The position numbers and the translations under genes were made by a program. This document shows, in pieces, positions 1 through 6,442 of a DNA stretch of 9,342 nt (positions are counted from its first letter, which is position 1; each line of letters starts with the position of its first letter). The DNA comes from Fidelibacterota bacterium. GTDB lineage: Bacteria; Fidelibacterota; UBA2242. The stretch lies in the NCBI GenBank assembly GCA_023229045.1, contig JALOAB010000073.1, positions 1-9,342 on the forward strand. The letters run 5' to 3'. The notes beneath the pieces are model-generated. The model worked only from the letters and a program-made list of their open reading frames with translations. It made no database searches and was not told the origin of the DNA.

Positions 1-706
1 CGCGGAAACCCTCATCCATATTATCAGTGAATGATAGTTTGCCGCCGTTCAGTCGGGCGTTTTCCTGCGCTTGTTCGACGTATTCCTTCTTCAATGGAAA
101 TTCCTTTGGCGCGGCGACTGTGACGTCCATGCCGAAACGCGGAAACAGCAAAATCTGCGACAGCGGTACGGACAACGGTTTGGCGTGGCTGGTGGCATAC
201 GCCCAGGAAATCGTAACCTTGAGACCTTTCAGACTCGACCCGAAGTATACCTGAATCGTCATCAGGTCGGCAATGACCTGCATCGGATGATAAATGTCAT
301 CCTGCAGGGAAAGTATTGGCACCGACGAGTATTGCGCCAATTCGCGCAGATATTTATTGCCGATGCCGTAAAAACAGTTGCGGCAGGCGATGCCGTGTCC
401 CATGCGCGAAAGCACCATGGCGGTGTCCTTGGCCGACTCGCCGTGCGAAAGTTGCATCTTGTCGGGCGTCAGGTCGTGGGCATGGCCGCCAAGCTGGGTC
501 ATGCCGGCTTCCATCGCATTGCGGGTGCGCGTCGATTGCTCGAAAAACATCATGAAGAGCGTTTTATCCTGCAAGAGCCGATGCGGCTCGCCGAGCGCAA
601 AACGGCGTTTCAGATCGGCCGCCACATTCAGCACCATATTGATTTCGTTCTTCGTCCATTCATTAAAAGTGATGAGGTGTTTCCCTCGTAAAAGTGTCTC
701 GTTCAT
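1..706 (-). CDS. ygeW: YgeW-type knotted carbamoyltransferase (3' end cut by window edge)
   Basis: The first 235 codons of an aspartate/ornithine carbamoyltransferase-superfamily protein are present; the rest lies left of the window. Translating the minus strand from ATG 706-704 gives no stop. The carbamoyl-phosphate loop STRTR is at residues 58-62 and the second substrate motif HPMQ (usually HPTQ) at 140-143. The stretch SWAYATSHAKPLSVP (167-181) followed by RFGMDVTVA (190-198) matches, from memory, E. coli YgeW rather than classical OTCase or ATCase. YgeW belongs to a structurally known carbamoyltransferase group encoded beside ygeX, ygeY, hyuA and yqeA. It probably makes or phosphorolyses a ureido compound using or yielding carbamoyl phosphate in the cytoplasm; the substrate cannot be read here. 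A GGAG Shine-Dalgarno sits 5 nt before the ATG. It lies 46 nt downstream of the GxxExxY gene and is probably in one operon with ygeY. Family call is firm; the YgeW subgroup is likely. Confidence 0.88.
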   Translation of the reverse strand, partial: MNETLLRGKHLITFNEWTKNEINMVLNVAADLKRRFALGEPHRLLQDKTLFMMFFEQSTRTRNAMEAGMTQLGGHAHDLTPDKMQLSHGESAKDTAMVLSRMGHGIACRNCFYGIGNKYLRELAQYSSVPILSLQDDIYHPMQVIADLMTIQVYFGSSLKGLKVTISWAYATSHAKPLSVPLSQILLFPRFGMDVTVAAPKEFPLKKEYVEQAQENARLNGGKLSFTDNMDEGFR

Positions 707-724
707 ATCATCTCCAAAGTTTTT

Positions 725-753
725 GCCACTGATTTGCACAGATAAACACAGAT
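725..753 (+). repeat. Left 29-bp inverted repeat of the GxxExxY cassette
   Basis: It contains three heptamers of form CAC(A/T)GAT starting at 727, 737 and 747, an exact 10-nt period. The outermost heptamer is the CACTGAT variant. The repeat is the reverse complement of 1135-1163 at 26 of 29 positions. Its inner end overlaps the TAA stop (755-753) of the GxxExxY gene. Confidence 0.85.
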
Positions 754-1136
754 TATTTTCTGCTATTATCAAATAAAAAACGTTTTATTTCAGGTTTTAA
801 GCCAAAATTCAATAACAAGCCAACCTCATACTGAGTGGCTTTCAGGTAATTCAGAATCTGAGATTCATGCTCAGGTAATAAATGCCGTACTGCTTTTAAT
901 TCTACAATTACCTTCCCGTCAACTACCATATCGACATAAAATTGTCCAATCATCCTTTTTCTGAAAAACACCTCGACCGGTTTCTGGCTTTCAACTGTTA
1001 AACCCATTTTGGATAAAACCATCGTTAGCGCTTTTTCATAAATAACCTCGAGGAAACCATTTCCAAGCTCATTATAAGTTTCGTAAAATCCTTTTATGAT
1101 TTTCTCGGTTATCTCCTGGTATTTATAATTTTCCAT
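753..1136 (-). CDS. GxxExxY protein, PD-(D/E)XK nuclease-like
   Basis: A 127-residue protein of the GxxExxY family (Pfam PDDEXK_3 type). The name-giving motif is at residues 27-33 (G27, E30, Y33). A nuclease-like core follows: Asp69 in a beta strand, then Glu79-Leu80-Lys81 (the ExK element), and a helix beginning near Glu89-Gln93. There is no signal peptide or membrane segment, so it should be cytoplasmic. The length is ordinary for the family. I know of no established biochemical function; nuclease activity is inferred only from the fold motif. The ATG (1136-1134) lies 6 nt after the ygeY stop and has no visible Shine-Dalgarno, because the upstream bases are the terminal repeat. Translation may therefore depend on reinitiation after ygeY. 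Start and stop codons both overlap the flanking repeats, suggesting gene and repeats form one unit. Confidence 0.85.
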   Translation of the reverse strand: MENYKYQEITEKIIKGFYETYNELGNGFLEVIYEKALTMVLSKMGLTVESQKPVEVFFRKRMIGQFYVDMVVDGKVIVELKAVRHLLPEHESQILNYLKATQYEVGLLLNFGLKPEIKRFLFDNSRK

Positions 1137-1163
1137 CAGTGTTTATCTGTGAAAATCTGTGGC
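1135..1163 (-). repeat. Right 29-bp inverted repeat of the GxxExxY cassette
   Basis: Read on the minus strand, it holds three CAC(A/T)GAT heptamers starting at 1161, 1151 and 1141, again with a 10-nt period. Here the CACTGAT variant is the innermost heptamer, next to the gene. The repeat encodes the last six residues and TAA stop of ygeY and overlaps the ATG of the GxxExxY gene. Confidence 0.85.
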
Positions 1164-2345
1164 TATTTTCTTAACCAATCCCGTGTAGAAGGCCGCGGCT
1201 TGCCAGAGGTGTTCGACCGGTGTCCACTCGTTGGGCGCGTGGGCTTGTTCCTCGAAACCCGGACCAAAGCCGATGCACGGAATGCCATGTACGCCGCGAA
1301 TCGTCACGCCATTAGTCGAAAATGTCCATTTGTCGACGACTGGCGCCTTTTTAAACAACTCCTTGTAACTAGCAATCCCAGCCTGCACCAACGGATGATT
1401 TTCCTCCAGTTTCCAGGTCGGATAGTATTTTTCCATCGGATAAATCTTTCCGGTGAAGGCTTTTTCGCGATAAATTGGCAATTCGACTTTCGCGTCGATT
1501 TTCGATTTTTCGATGATTGTGCGGATTTCTGCCAACGCCGATTCTTTGGTCTCGCCCCAGGTCAACCGCCGATCCAGATAAATCGAACAGAAATCCGGCA
1601 CGGCGCATAACGACGGGCTGACCGATTTGATCTGGCTGAGCACCACCGTGCCTTTGCCGAGAAATTCATCAAATGCCAGGCGTTCGTTGAGCAATTCAAA
1701 TTCCTTAATCAGCGGCGCGATTTTGTAAACGGCGTTGTCACCGCGTTCCGGGGCGGAGCCGTGCGCCGATAATCCGGCGACTGAGATTGAAATTTCCATG
1801 CGCCCGCGCTGGCCGCGATATATACGGCATCCGGTCGGCTCAGTGATTACCACGAAATCCGGTTTGATCTTATCCTCATTGACAATGTAATTCCAGCATA
1901 AACCGTCGCAGTCTTCTTCCATAACCGTTCCGGTAAAATAAACCGTACAATTTTTCGCCAGGTCGAGTTCTTTAATGATGCGCGCGGCGGTCAGCATGGA
2001 TGCCATGCCGCCTTTCTGATCGGCCACGCCGCGCCCCCAAACCTTGCCGTCTTTGACATGGCCGTCATGCGGATTGAATTTCCACAAATTGCGGTTGCCG
2101 ACATCGACCGTATCGATATGCGCGTCAAAGGCAACTTTAATCGATCCGTTGCCAATACGCCCGATGATATTGCCGAGGCCGTCGATGATGATTTCATCGA
2201 AGCCGATCGCTTCCATCTCTTTTTTCAGGCGGGCGACGATTTTTTCTTCCCGACCGCTCAGGGAAGCGATCGAAGCCAATTCGGCCAGAAAATCGGCGGT
2301 CTTAGTATTAAGCGCCTGAGCTTTGGATAAAACTGGGTTGTTCAC
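1143..2345 (-). CDS. ygeY: YgeY-type M20 family metallohydrolase
   Basis: A 400-residue M20 amidohydrolase/peptidase. Metal-ligand positions are intact: His76 and Asp78 (DAHID), Asp109 (GVADQ), Glu143/Glu144 (EED), Glu169 (TEPT) and His369 (AHAPNE). Several stretches match E. coli YgeY as I remember it: EEDCDGLCW, YRGQRGRMEI, HGSAPERGDNA, DEFLGKGT, DRRLTWGET and VDKWTFSTNGV. YgeY lies with ygeW and ygeX in enterobacteria and is tied to anaerobic purine/ureido-compound breakdown. It probably hydrolyses an amide or ureido bond in the cytoplasm; the exact substrate is not evident. The start is GTG (2345-2343), overlapping the esterase TGA in a GTGA, with GGAAG a few bases upstream, so translational coupling is likely. 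The last six residues (395-400) and the TAA are encoded by the right cassette repeat, so the native C-terminus may have been replaced. E. coli YgeY is about the same length. Confidence 0.92.
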   Translation of the reverse strand: MNNPVLSKAQALNTKTADFLAELASIASLSGREEKIVARLKKEMEAIGFDEIIIDGLGNIIGRIGNGSIKVAFDAHIDTVDVGNRNLWKFNPHDGHVKDGKVWGRGVADQKGGMASMLTAARIIKELDLAKNCTVYFTGTVMEEDCDGLCWNYIVNEDKIKPDFVVITEPTGCRIYRGQRGRMEISISVAGLSAHGSAPERGDNAVYKIAPLIKEFELLNERLAFDEFLGKGTVVLSQIKSVSPSLCAVPDFCSIYLDRRLTWGETKESALAEIRTIIEKSKIDAKVELPIYREKAFTGKIYPMEKYYPTWKLEENHPLVQAGIASYKELFKKAPVVDKWTFSTNGVTIRGVHGIPCIGFGPGFEEQAHAPNEWTPVEHLWQAAAFYTGLVKKIATDFHR

Positions 2346-3190
2346 TTGACTTCCATATTGAAATTTTTTCTGAAGAAAAGCAGGTGATATTCGAGAGCAT
2401 TTGTCCAGTAGCCCCAGGTGTGCGCGCCGGGACGTTCGATATAGTCATGCGGAATCTTCAGGTCAAGCATTTTTTTATGCAATAAAACATTGGTTTGATA
2501 CAGAAAGTCATCCACGCCGCAGTCAATTAAAATCGCTTTGTTGCGCCCAACCAATCGATCGGCCAGAATTAAAGCAGAGTTTTCTTCCCATCTTTGCTGA
2601 TTGGTTTCGTAATCACCCAGAATATCAGCCAGACCAGCCCGGCGTTCGCCGCCGGTCATCGCCATTGCGCCGCTCAGACAGCCCGCGCCGGCGAAACGCT
2701 CAGGATATTTAGCCAATAAGGTAAAGGCGCCATGTCCGCCCATACTTAATCCGCAAAGATAGCGCCCGGTGGAATCAGCTATCGTGCGAAAGTTTTTGTC
2801 GATGAAAACGACGATTTCTTTGGCAATATAAGTTTCGTATTGCGAATCTTTCACGATCGGACTGTTTACGTACCAACCGGCATAGCCACCATCCGGGCAG
2901 ATGATTATAAAATCGTATTCATCGGCTAACGGTTTCAAGTCCATCTTAGTCGGCCAGTCGCGGTACGAACCGCTCCAGCCATGGAGGAGATAGACGACCG
3001 GAAAACTATCATTAGTCTGCCGATATTTATCTGGTAAAACTACCACTGCTTTTGGATTCTTCGCCATTGCGGCGCTGGGTATTATCAGAGTATCCAGCTG
3101 GGCAGAGAACAGAACCTCTACAAGCGCAATTGAGAGAATCAGCAGGCTCAATAATTGCATTACTTTTTTCATCAAATCTTTCATAAACAT
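2342..3190 (-). CDS. Exported alpha/beta-hydrolase esterase (esterase D / antigen 85 family)
   Basis: A 282-residue serine esterase of the putative-esterase family (PF00756), related to S-formylglutathione hydrolase, antigen 85 and acyl esterases. An N-terminal hydrophobic segment (about residues 11-30, after a Met-Lys-Lys) looks like a Sec signal peptide, so the enzyme probably acts outside the cytoplasm. The oxyanion-hole region is HGWSG (70-74) and the nucleophile is Ser149 in GLSMGG. The acid is probably Asp228 (CGVDDF) and the base His257 (GAHTWGYW). The substrate is unknown; acetyl or feruloyl esters of polysaccharides are possible, as for relatives. I keep the first ATG (3190-3188) because AGGA lies 5 nt upstream; Met3 and Met7 are alternatives, and Met7 would give a more typical signal peptide. 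Its TGA overlaps the GTG start of ygeY. It is the first gene of the left operon. Confidence 0.87.
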   Translation of the reverse strand: MFMKDLMKKVMQLLSLLILSIALVEVLFSAQLDTLIIPSAAMAKNPKAVVVLPDKYRQTNDSFPVVYLLHGWSGSYRDWPTKMDLKPLADEYDFIIICPDGGYAGWYVNSPIVKDSQYETYIAKEIVVFIDKNFRTIADSTGRYLCGLSMGGHGAFTLLAKYPERFAGAGCLSGAMAMTGGERRAGLADILGDYETNQQRWEENSALILADRLVGRNKAILIDCGVDDFLYQTNVLLHKKMLDLKIPHDYIERPGAHTWGYWTNALEYHLLFFRKNFNMEVK

Positions 3191-3331
3191 CCGGATCCTA
3201 TATCTTAACTGTTAAATATCTTCAACATTTATGAAGTCTCCAAAGGTTTTATCGATTTAGAAAAGTGCGACAACCAAAAGGCAGGTTTTGTAGTCTTACT
3301 TTTGTTTTTTAATTACTGAAGGACAAGAGCA

Positions 3332-3424
3332 ATGAAAAAAGTGATTTTCCAAATCCTTAACATACTGGCCATCGCGACCACGACCCTACTGTTACTTTTA
3401 ACCGAACGCTGTGCCAGTCTGTGA
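3332..3424 (+). CDS. Possible 30-residue hydrophobic small protein
   Basis: This is the only plausible plus-strand gene in the window. An ATG is preceded by AAGGA at a spacing of about 8 nt. The product starts Met-Lys-Lys, continues with a hydrophobic stretch (residues 4-23, ending in five leucines) and finishes with a short tail containing Glu25, Arg26 and Cys27. It could be a single-pass membrane micro-protein, a type I toxin-like peptide, or the signal-peptide remnant of a lost exported protein. The Cys is not in a clear lipobox. No convincing promoter or plus-strand terminator follows from the sequence, and I recognise no family. Short length means chance occurrence cannot be excluded. 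Confidence 0.35.
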   Translation: MKKVIFQILNILAIATTTLLLLLTERCASL

Positions 3425-3494
3425 TATTTTATAAATAGCGATCATCCGCTGTTCGGACTTCGCATCAATCATCCATCCGGACAGTCCTTCCCCT

Positions 3495-3528
3495 AAAAAA
3501 AGAACCGCGGTCCTAAAACCGCGGTTCT
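3495..3528 (-). terminator. Intrinsic terminator of ppdK
   Basis: On the minus strand, a perfect 10-bp stem (AGAACCGCGG pairing with CCGCGGTTCT) encloses an 8-nt loop and is followed directly by a T run (3501-3495). It begins 22 nt after the ppdK stop. On the plus strand there is no T run after the hairpin, so it should act mainly in the ppdK direction. Confidence 0.93.
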
Positions 3529-3550
3529 GCATTATAGATGTAGAATAAAT

Positions 3551-6301
3551 CTACTTTATTTTTTCTTCGGCGACGGCCTGAGCGGCGGCGAGACGCGCAA
3601 TCGGCACCCGGAAAGGTGAACAGGACACATAGTCCATTCCGACGCGATGGCAGAATTTCACCGACTTCGGTTCTCCGCCATGTTCACCGCAAATCCCGAT
3701 TTCGAGATTTGGTTTGGTTTTACGACCACGCTCGATACCAATCTGGATCAGTTCGCCGATACCGTCCTGATCGATTGATTGGAAGGGATCTTCCGGCAGG
3801 ATCTTTTTCTCGATATAATCCGGCACAAAGCCGCCGATATCATCGCGCGAGAAACCGAATCCCATCTGGGTCAGATCGTTGGTGCCGTAGGAGAAGAACT
3901 CGGTCACCTGGGCGATTTTATCCGCCACCAAACAGGCTCGCGGGATTTCAATCATGGTGCCGAACAGGTACTTGATTTTTTTCAGGCCGTACTTTTTAAG
4001 CGTTTCCTGATAGACTTCCTCTACAATCGCTTTCTGGTTTTCGAGTTCCCTGGTCAGACTGACCACCGGGATCATGATTTCCGGGTAGGGTTTTTTCCCT
4101 TCTTTCAGTAATTCGGCCGCAGCTTCCAGGATAGCCCGGATTTGCATCCTTGATACTTCCGGATAGGTGACGCCCAAACGGACGCCGCGATGCCCCATCA
4201 TCGGGTTGGATTCGTGCAGTTCGCTGGCCCGTTTTTCCAGCTCATCCAGAGTAATTTTCAACTCTTTAGCGAGCTCTTCCAGTTTTTCCTTCTTGCGCGG
4301 TACGAATTCATGCAGAGGCGGATCAATCAGCCGAATAACGACCGGATAGCCATCCATCGCCTCCAGGGTCGCCTTGATGTCTTTTTTAACATACGGGAAG
4401 AGTTGATCGAGCGCCTTCTTACGTTCGGCCAAGGTGTTGGAGACAATCATTTTGCGTAAAGCAAACAGCGGGGCGTCACTGTTAGCTCCATAAAACATGT
4501 GTTCGGTACGGAAGAGTCCGATACCCTCGGCGCCGAATTGGCGGGCGCGGCGGGCGTCTTCGGGTGTATCGGCATTGGTGCGGATACCCAGACTGCGGAC
4601 GGAATCGCAGACTTTCAGGAATTTTACCAGATCCGGATTTTCGGTCGCATCGATCATCGGCAAGGTTCCCGGATACACATAACCCTTGGTGCCGTTCATA
4701 GTGATCAGGTCGCCTTCCTTAAAAATGCTATCACCGATTTTCATGGTCTTTTTCTGATAATCGATATGAATGGCACTACAACCAACGATACAGCATTTAC
4801 CCCAACCGCGGGCGACGAGCGCCGCATGGCTGGTCATCCCGCCGCGGGCGGTTAGAATAGCCTGCGCCGAACGCATACCGTCTACGTCTTCGGGATTGGT
4901 TTCTTCGCGCACCAGGATGACTTTCTTACCATTTTTCGCCCATTCGACGGCATCTGCCGAGGAGAAGACAATCTGCCCGGCACCGGCGCCCGGGCCAGCC
5001 GGTAAGCCTTTTGCGATCGGCTCCTGCTTTTTCTCGACATTCGGATCGATAATTGGATGCAACAATTCGTCGAGTTGAGCCGGGGTAACCCGCAAAACAG
5101 CGTCTTTCTTAGTGATTAATTTTTCCTTCAGCATGTCCAATGCCATACGCACAGCGGCCGGGCCATTACGTTTGCCGATGCGGCATTGCAGCATAAAGAG
5201 TCGCCCTTTCTCAATGGTAAATTCGATATCCTGCATATCGCGATAATGCTTCTCCAGGCGGGTGCGATATTCTTCGAGTTCCTTATATAGTTTCGGCATG
5301 CCTTTCTCGAGAGTCAACAGCTCTTTATTATGCTCGGAGGTAGAGTACTTATTCAAAGGCGCGGGCGTGCGGATACCGGCGACGACGTCTTCGCCCTGAG
5401 CGTTGACCAGGTATTCGCCATAGAATCCGTTTTCACCGCTACCGGGATTGCGGCTGAAAGCGACGCCGGTGGCACAGTCATCGCCCATATTGCCGAAAAC
5501 CATAGCCTGAACGTTCACGGCAGTACCCCATTCATCTGGAATACTTTCGATTCGGCGATAGGCAATGGCGCGTTTACCGTTCCAGGAAGCGAACACGGCG
5601 CCAATCCCACCCCAGAGTTGTTCGGTCGGATTATCAGGAAATTCTTTGCCGAGTGATTTTTTGATCTGTTTTTTATAAGCCGCGCACAATTCTTTCAAAT
5701 CCGTGGCCGTGAGATCCGTGTCGTTGGTATATTTCTTAGCTTTTTTAACACCATCCATAATCTTTTCAAGTTGGCGACGAATACCTTCATCATTTTTCGG
5801 TTCGACACCGGCCGCTTTTTCCATAACCACATCGGAGTACATCGTGATCAGGCGACGATAGGCATCATATGCGAAGCGTTCGTTGCCGCCACTCTGTTTG
5901 ATTAGGCCGGGAATGGTTTTTTCGGTTAAGCCGACATTCAGAACGGTTTCCATCATGCCGGGCATAGATTTCCGGGCGCCGGAGCGCACCGAAACCAGTA
6001 ATGGATTTTTGGGATCACCGAATTTGCGGCCGAGAATTTTCTCGATTTTCGCCAGAGAGGTTTCGACCTGTCCTTTCAGCTCGACCGGATATTTGCGTTT
6101 ATGATCGTAATAAAAGGTGCAAACTTCTGTCGTAATTGTAAAACCGGGCGGCACCGGTAGGCGCATTTCCGGATGGCCGGCCATTTCGGCCAGATTGGCG
6201 CCTTTGCCTCCCAGCAAATTCTTCATGCTCTCGTTTCCATCGGCCTTTCCGCCGCCGAAAAAGTAGACATATTTGGGGGTTTTGGATTTTGTTGCTGTCA
6301 T
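3551..6301 (-). CDS. ppdK: Pyruvate phosphate dikinase
   Basis: A 916-residue full-length PPDK, slightly longer than the roughly 875-residue clostridial enzyme. It interconverts ATP + Pi + pyruvate and AMP + PPi + phosphoenolpyruvate in the cytoplasm. Anaerobes often use it in glycolysis as well as gluconeogenesis. Domain order is the nucleotide-binding domain (about 1-400; GGKGANLAEM at 31-40), the swivelling phosphohistidine domain with His492 in GGMTSHAA (487-494), and the C-terminal PEP/pyruvate barrel. The barrel has RTEHMF (598-603), RLIDPP (657-662), GTMIEIP (781-787), SYGTNDLTQ (804-812) and catalytic Cys871 in CGEHGGEP. Thr490, two residues before the histidine, is at the position phosphorylated by PPDK regulatory proteins in other organisms. 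The start ATG (6301-6299) has AGAGG a few bases upstream. It is transcribed alone, between its own promoter and terminator. All key residues appear intact. Confidence 0.97.
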   Translation of the reverse strand: MTATKSKTPKYVYFFGGGKADGNESMKNLLGGKGANLAEMAGHPEMRLPVPPGFTITTEVCTFYYDHKRKYPVELKGQVETSLAKIEKILGRKFGDPKNPLLVSVRSGARKSMPGMMETVLNVGLTEKTIPGLIKQSGGNERFAYDAYRRLITMYSDVVMEKAAGVEPKNDEGIRRQLEKIMDGVKKAKKYTNDTDLTATDLKELCAAYKKQIKKSLGKEFPDNPTEQLWGGIGAVFASWNGKRAIAYRRIESIPDEWGTAVNVQAMVFGNMGDDCATGVAFSRNPGSGENGFYGEYLVNAQGEDVVAGIRTPAPLNKYSTSEHNKELLTLEKGMPKLYKELEEYRTRLEKHYRDMQDIEFTIEKGRLFMLQCRIGKRNGPAAVRMALDMLKEKLITKKDAVLRVTPAQLDELLHPIIDPNVEKKQEPIAKGLPAGPGAGAGQIVFSSADAVEWAKNGKKVILVREETNPEDVDGMRSAQAILTARGGMTSHAALVARGWGKCCIVGCSAIHIDYQKKTMKIGDSIFKEGDLITMNGTKGYVYPGTLPMIDATENPDLVKFLKVCDSVRSLGIRTNADTPEDARRARQFGAEGIGLFRTEHMFYGANSDAPLFALRKMIVSNTLAERKKALDQLFPYVKKDIKATLEAMDGYPVVIRLIDPPLHEFVPRKKEKLEELAKELKITLDELEKRASELHESNPMMGHRGVRLGVTYPEVSRMQIRAILEAAAELLKEGKKPYPEIMIPVVSLTRELENQKAIVEEVYQETLKKYGLKKIKYLFGTMIEIPRACLVADKIAQVTEFFSYGTNDLTQMGFGFSRDDIGGFVPDYIEKKILPEDPFQSIDQDGIGELIQIGIERGRKTKPNLEIGICGEHGGEPKSVKFCHRVGMDYVSCSPFRVPIARLAAAQAVAEEKIK

Positions 6302-6348
6302 TTTTACCTCTTTATGTTTTTTAATTATCGGTGAAAAAATCAGCGCTA

Positions 6349-6377
6349 AGTTTACATCGAATTGATTTTTTTATCAA
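6349..6377 (-). promoter_or_regulatory. Predicted sigma-70 type promoter of ppdK
   Basis: On the minus strand, TTGATA (6377-6372; five of six to TTGACA) and TAAACT (6354-6349; four of six to TATAAT) are separated by exactly 17 nt of AT-rich sequence. Transcription would start near 6342, giving a leader of roughly 40 nt before the ATG at 6301. It lies just downstream of the terminator of the preceding operon, which supports ppdK being an independent unit. Confidence 0.6.
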
Positions 6378-6388
6378 GTTTTGGTTAC

Positions 6389-6423
6389 AAAAAAAGGGCA
6401 TCAGAATTCTGGTGCCCCTTTTT
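6389..6423 (-). terminator. Intrinsic terminator of the arcC-ndk-SPOR-membrane protein operon
   Basis: A GC-rich hairpin (GGGCACCAG pairing with CTGATGCCC around an AATT loop, one C-A mismatch on this strand) is followed by seven T residues on the minus strand. It lies 20 nt beyond the stop codon of the membrane protein gene. On the plus strand the mismatch becomes a G-U wobble and a U run follows, so it may terminate in both directions. Confidence 0.9.
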
Positions 6424-6442
6424 CAGAGATGATGAACAGACC

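Larger units (their letters stand above)
725..1163 (-). mobile_element. Inverted-repeat-bounded GxxExxY cassette
   Basis: This 439-bp unit consists of a 29-bp terminal repeat, one small gene and the inverted copy of the repeat. Nothing else lies inside. The gene fills the interval completely: its start codon overlaps the inner end of the right repeat and its stop codon overlaps the inner end of the left repeat. It sits between ygeY and ygeW and leaves the ygeW Shine-Dalgarno intact 18 nt or less outside its edge. The interior looks AT-richer than the flanking genes (22 of 60 G+C at 781-840). No convincing target-site duplication is visible: the left flank ends in a T run and the right flank begins TATTTT. 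No transposase is encoded, so any movement would depend on the small nuclease-like protein or on factors elsewhere. That it is mobile is inference from the architecture. Confidence 0.6.
3191..3550. other. Intergenic region between ppdK and the esterase gene
   Basis: This 360-nt gap holds the upstream region of the esterase operon, a possible 30-codon ORF on the plus strand (3332-3424) and the ppdK terminator (3495-3528). An 11-nt perfect palindrome (TTAAC-T-GTTAA, 3205-3215) and a looser inverted repeat (CTTCA at 3220-3224, TGAAG at 3232-3236) lie just upstream of the esterase start and could be operator half-sites; this is weak. I could not pick a convincing sigma-70 promoter for the esterase operon. 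No tRNA or recognisable structured RNA was seen. Confidence 0.5.

Noticed and set aside
71..691. Long plus-strand open frame (206 codons) over the left edge
   Set aside because: It is antisense to the YgeW-type gene, whose minus-strand frame is open with conserved carbamoyltransferase motifs and a good ribosome site. The plus-strand product has no recognisable features.
725..1163. Repeat pair considered as a CRISPR remnant
   Set aside because: Only two copies exist, they are inverted and not direct, and the interval between them is a protein-coding gene, not a spacer.
716..1172. Target-site duplication around the cassette
   Set aside because: The left flank ends in a T run and the right flank begins TATTTT; beyond a single T no direct duplication lines up at the repeat edges.
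3398..3472. 24-codon minus-strand ORF in the ppdK-esterase gap
   Set aside because: It has no well-placed ribosome site, no recognisable features, and lies antisense to the better plus-strand candidate.
3455..3487. Weak hairpin (GGACT pairing with AGTCC) between the small plus-strand ORF and the ppdK terminator
   Set aside because: It has only five base pairs across a 23-nt loop and no T run, so chance is likely.
5330..5656. Plus-strand open frames over ppdK
   Set aside because: All lie antisense to a full-length, motif-complete pyruvate phosphate dikinase and are by-products of its codon pattern.
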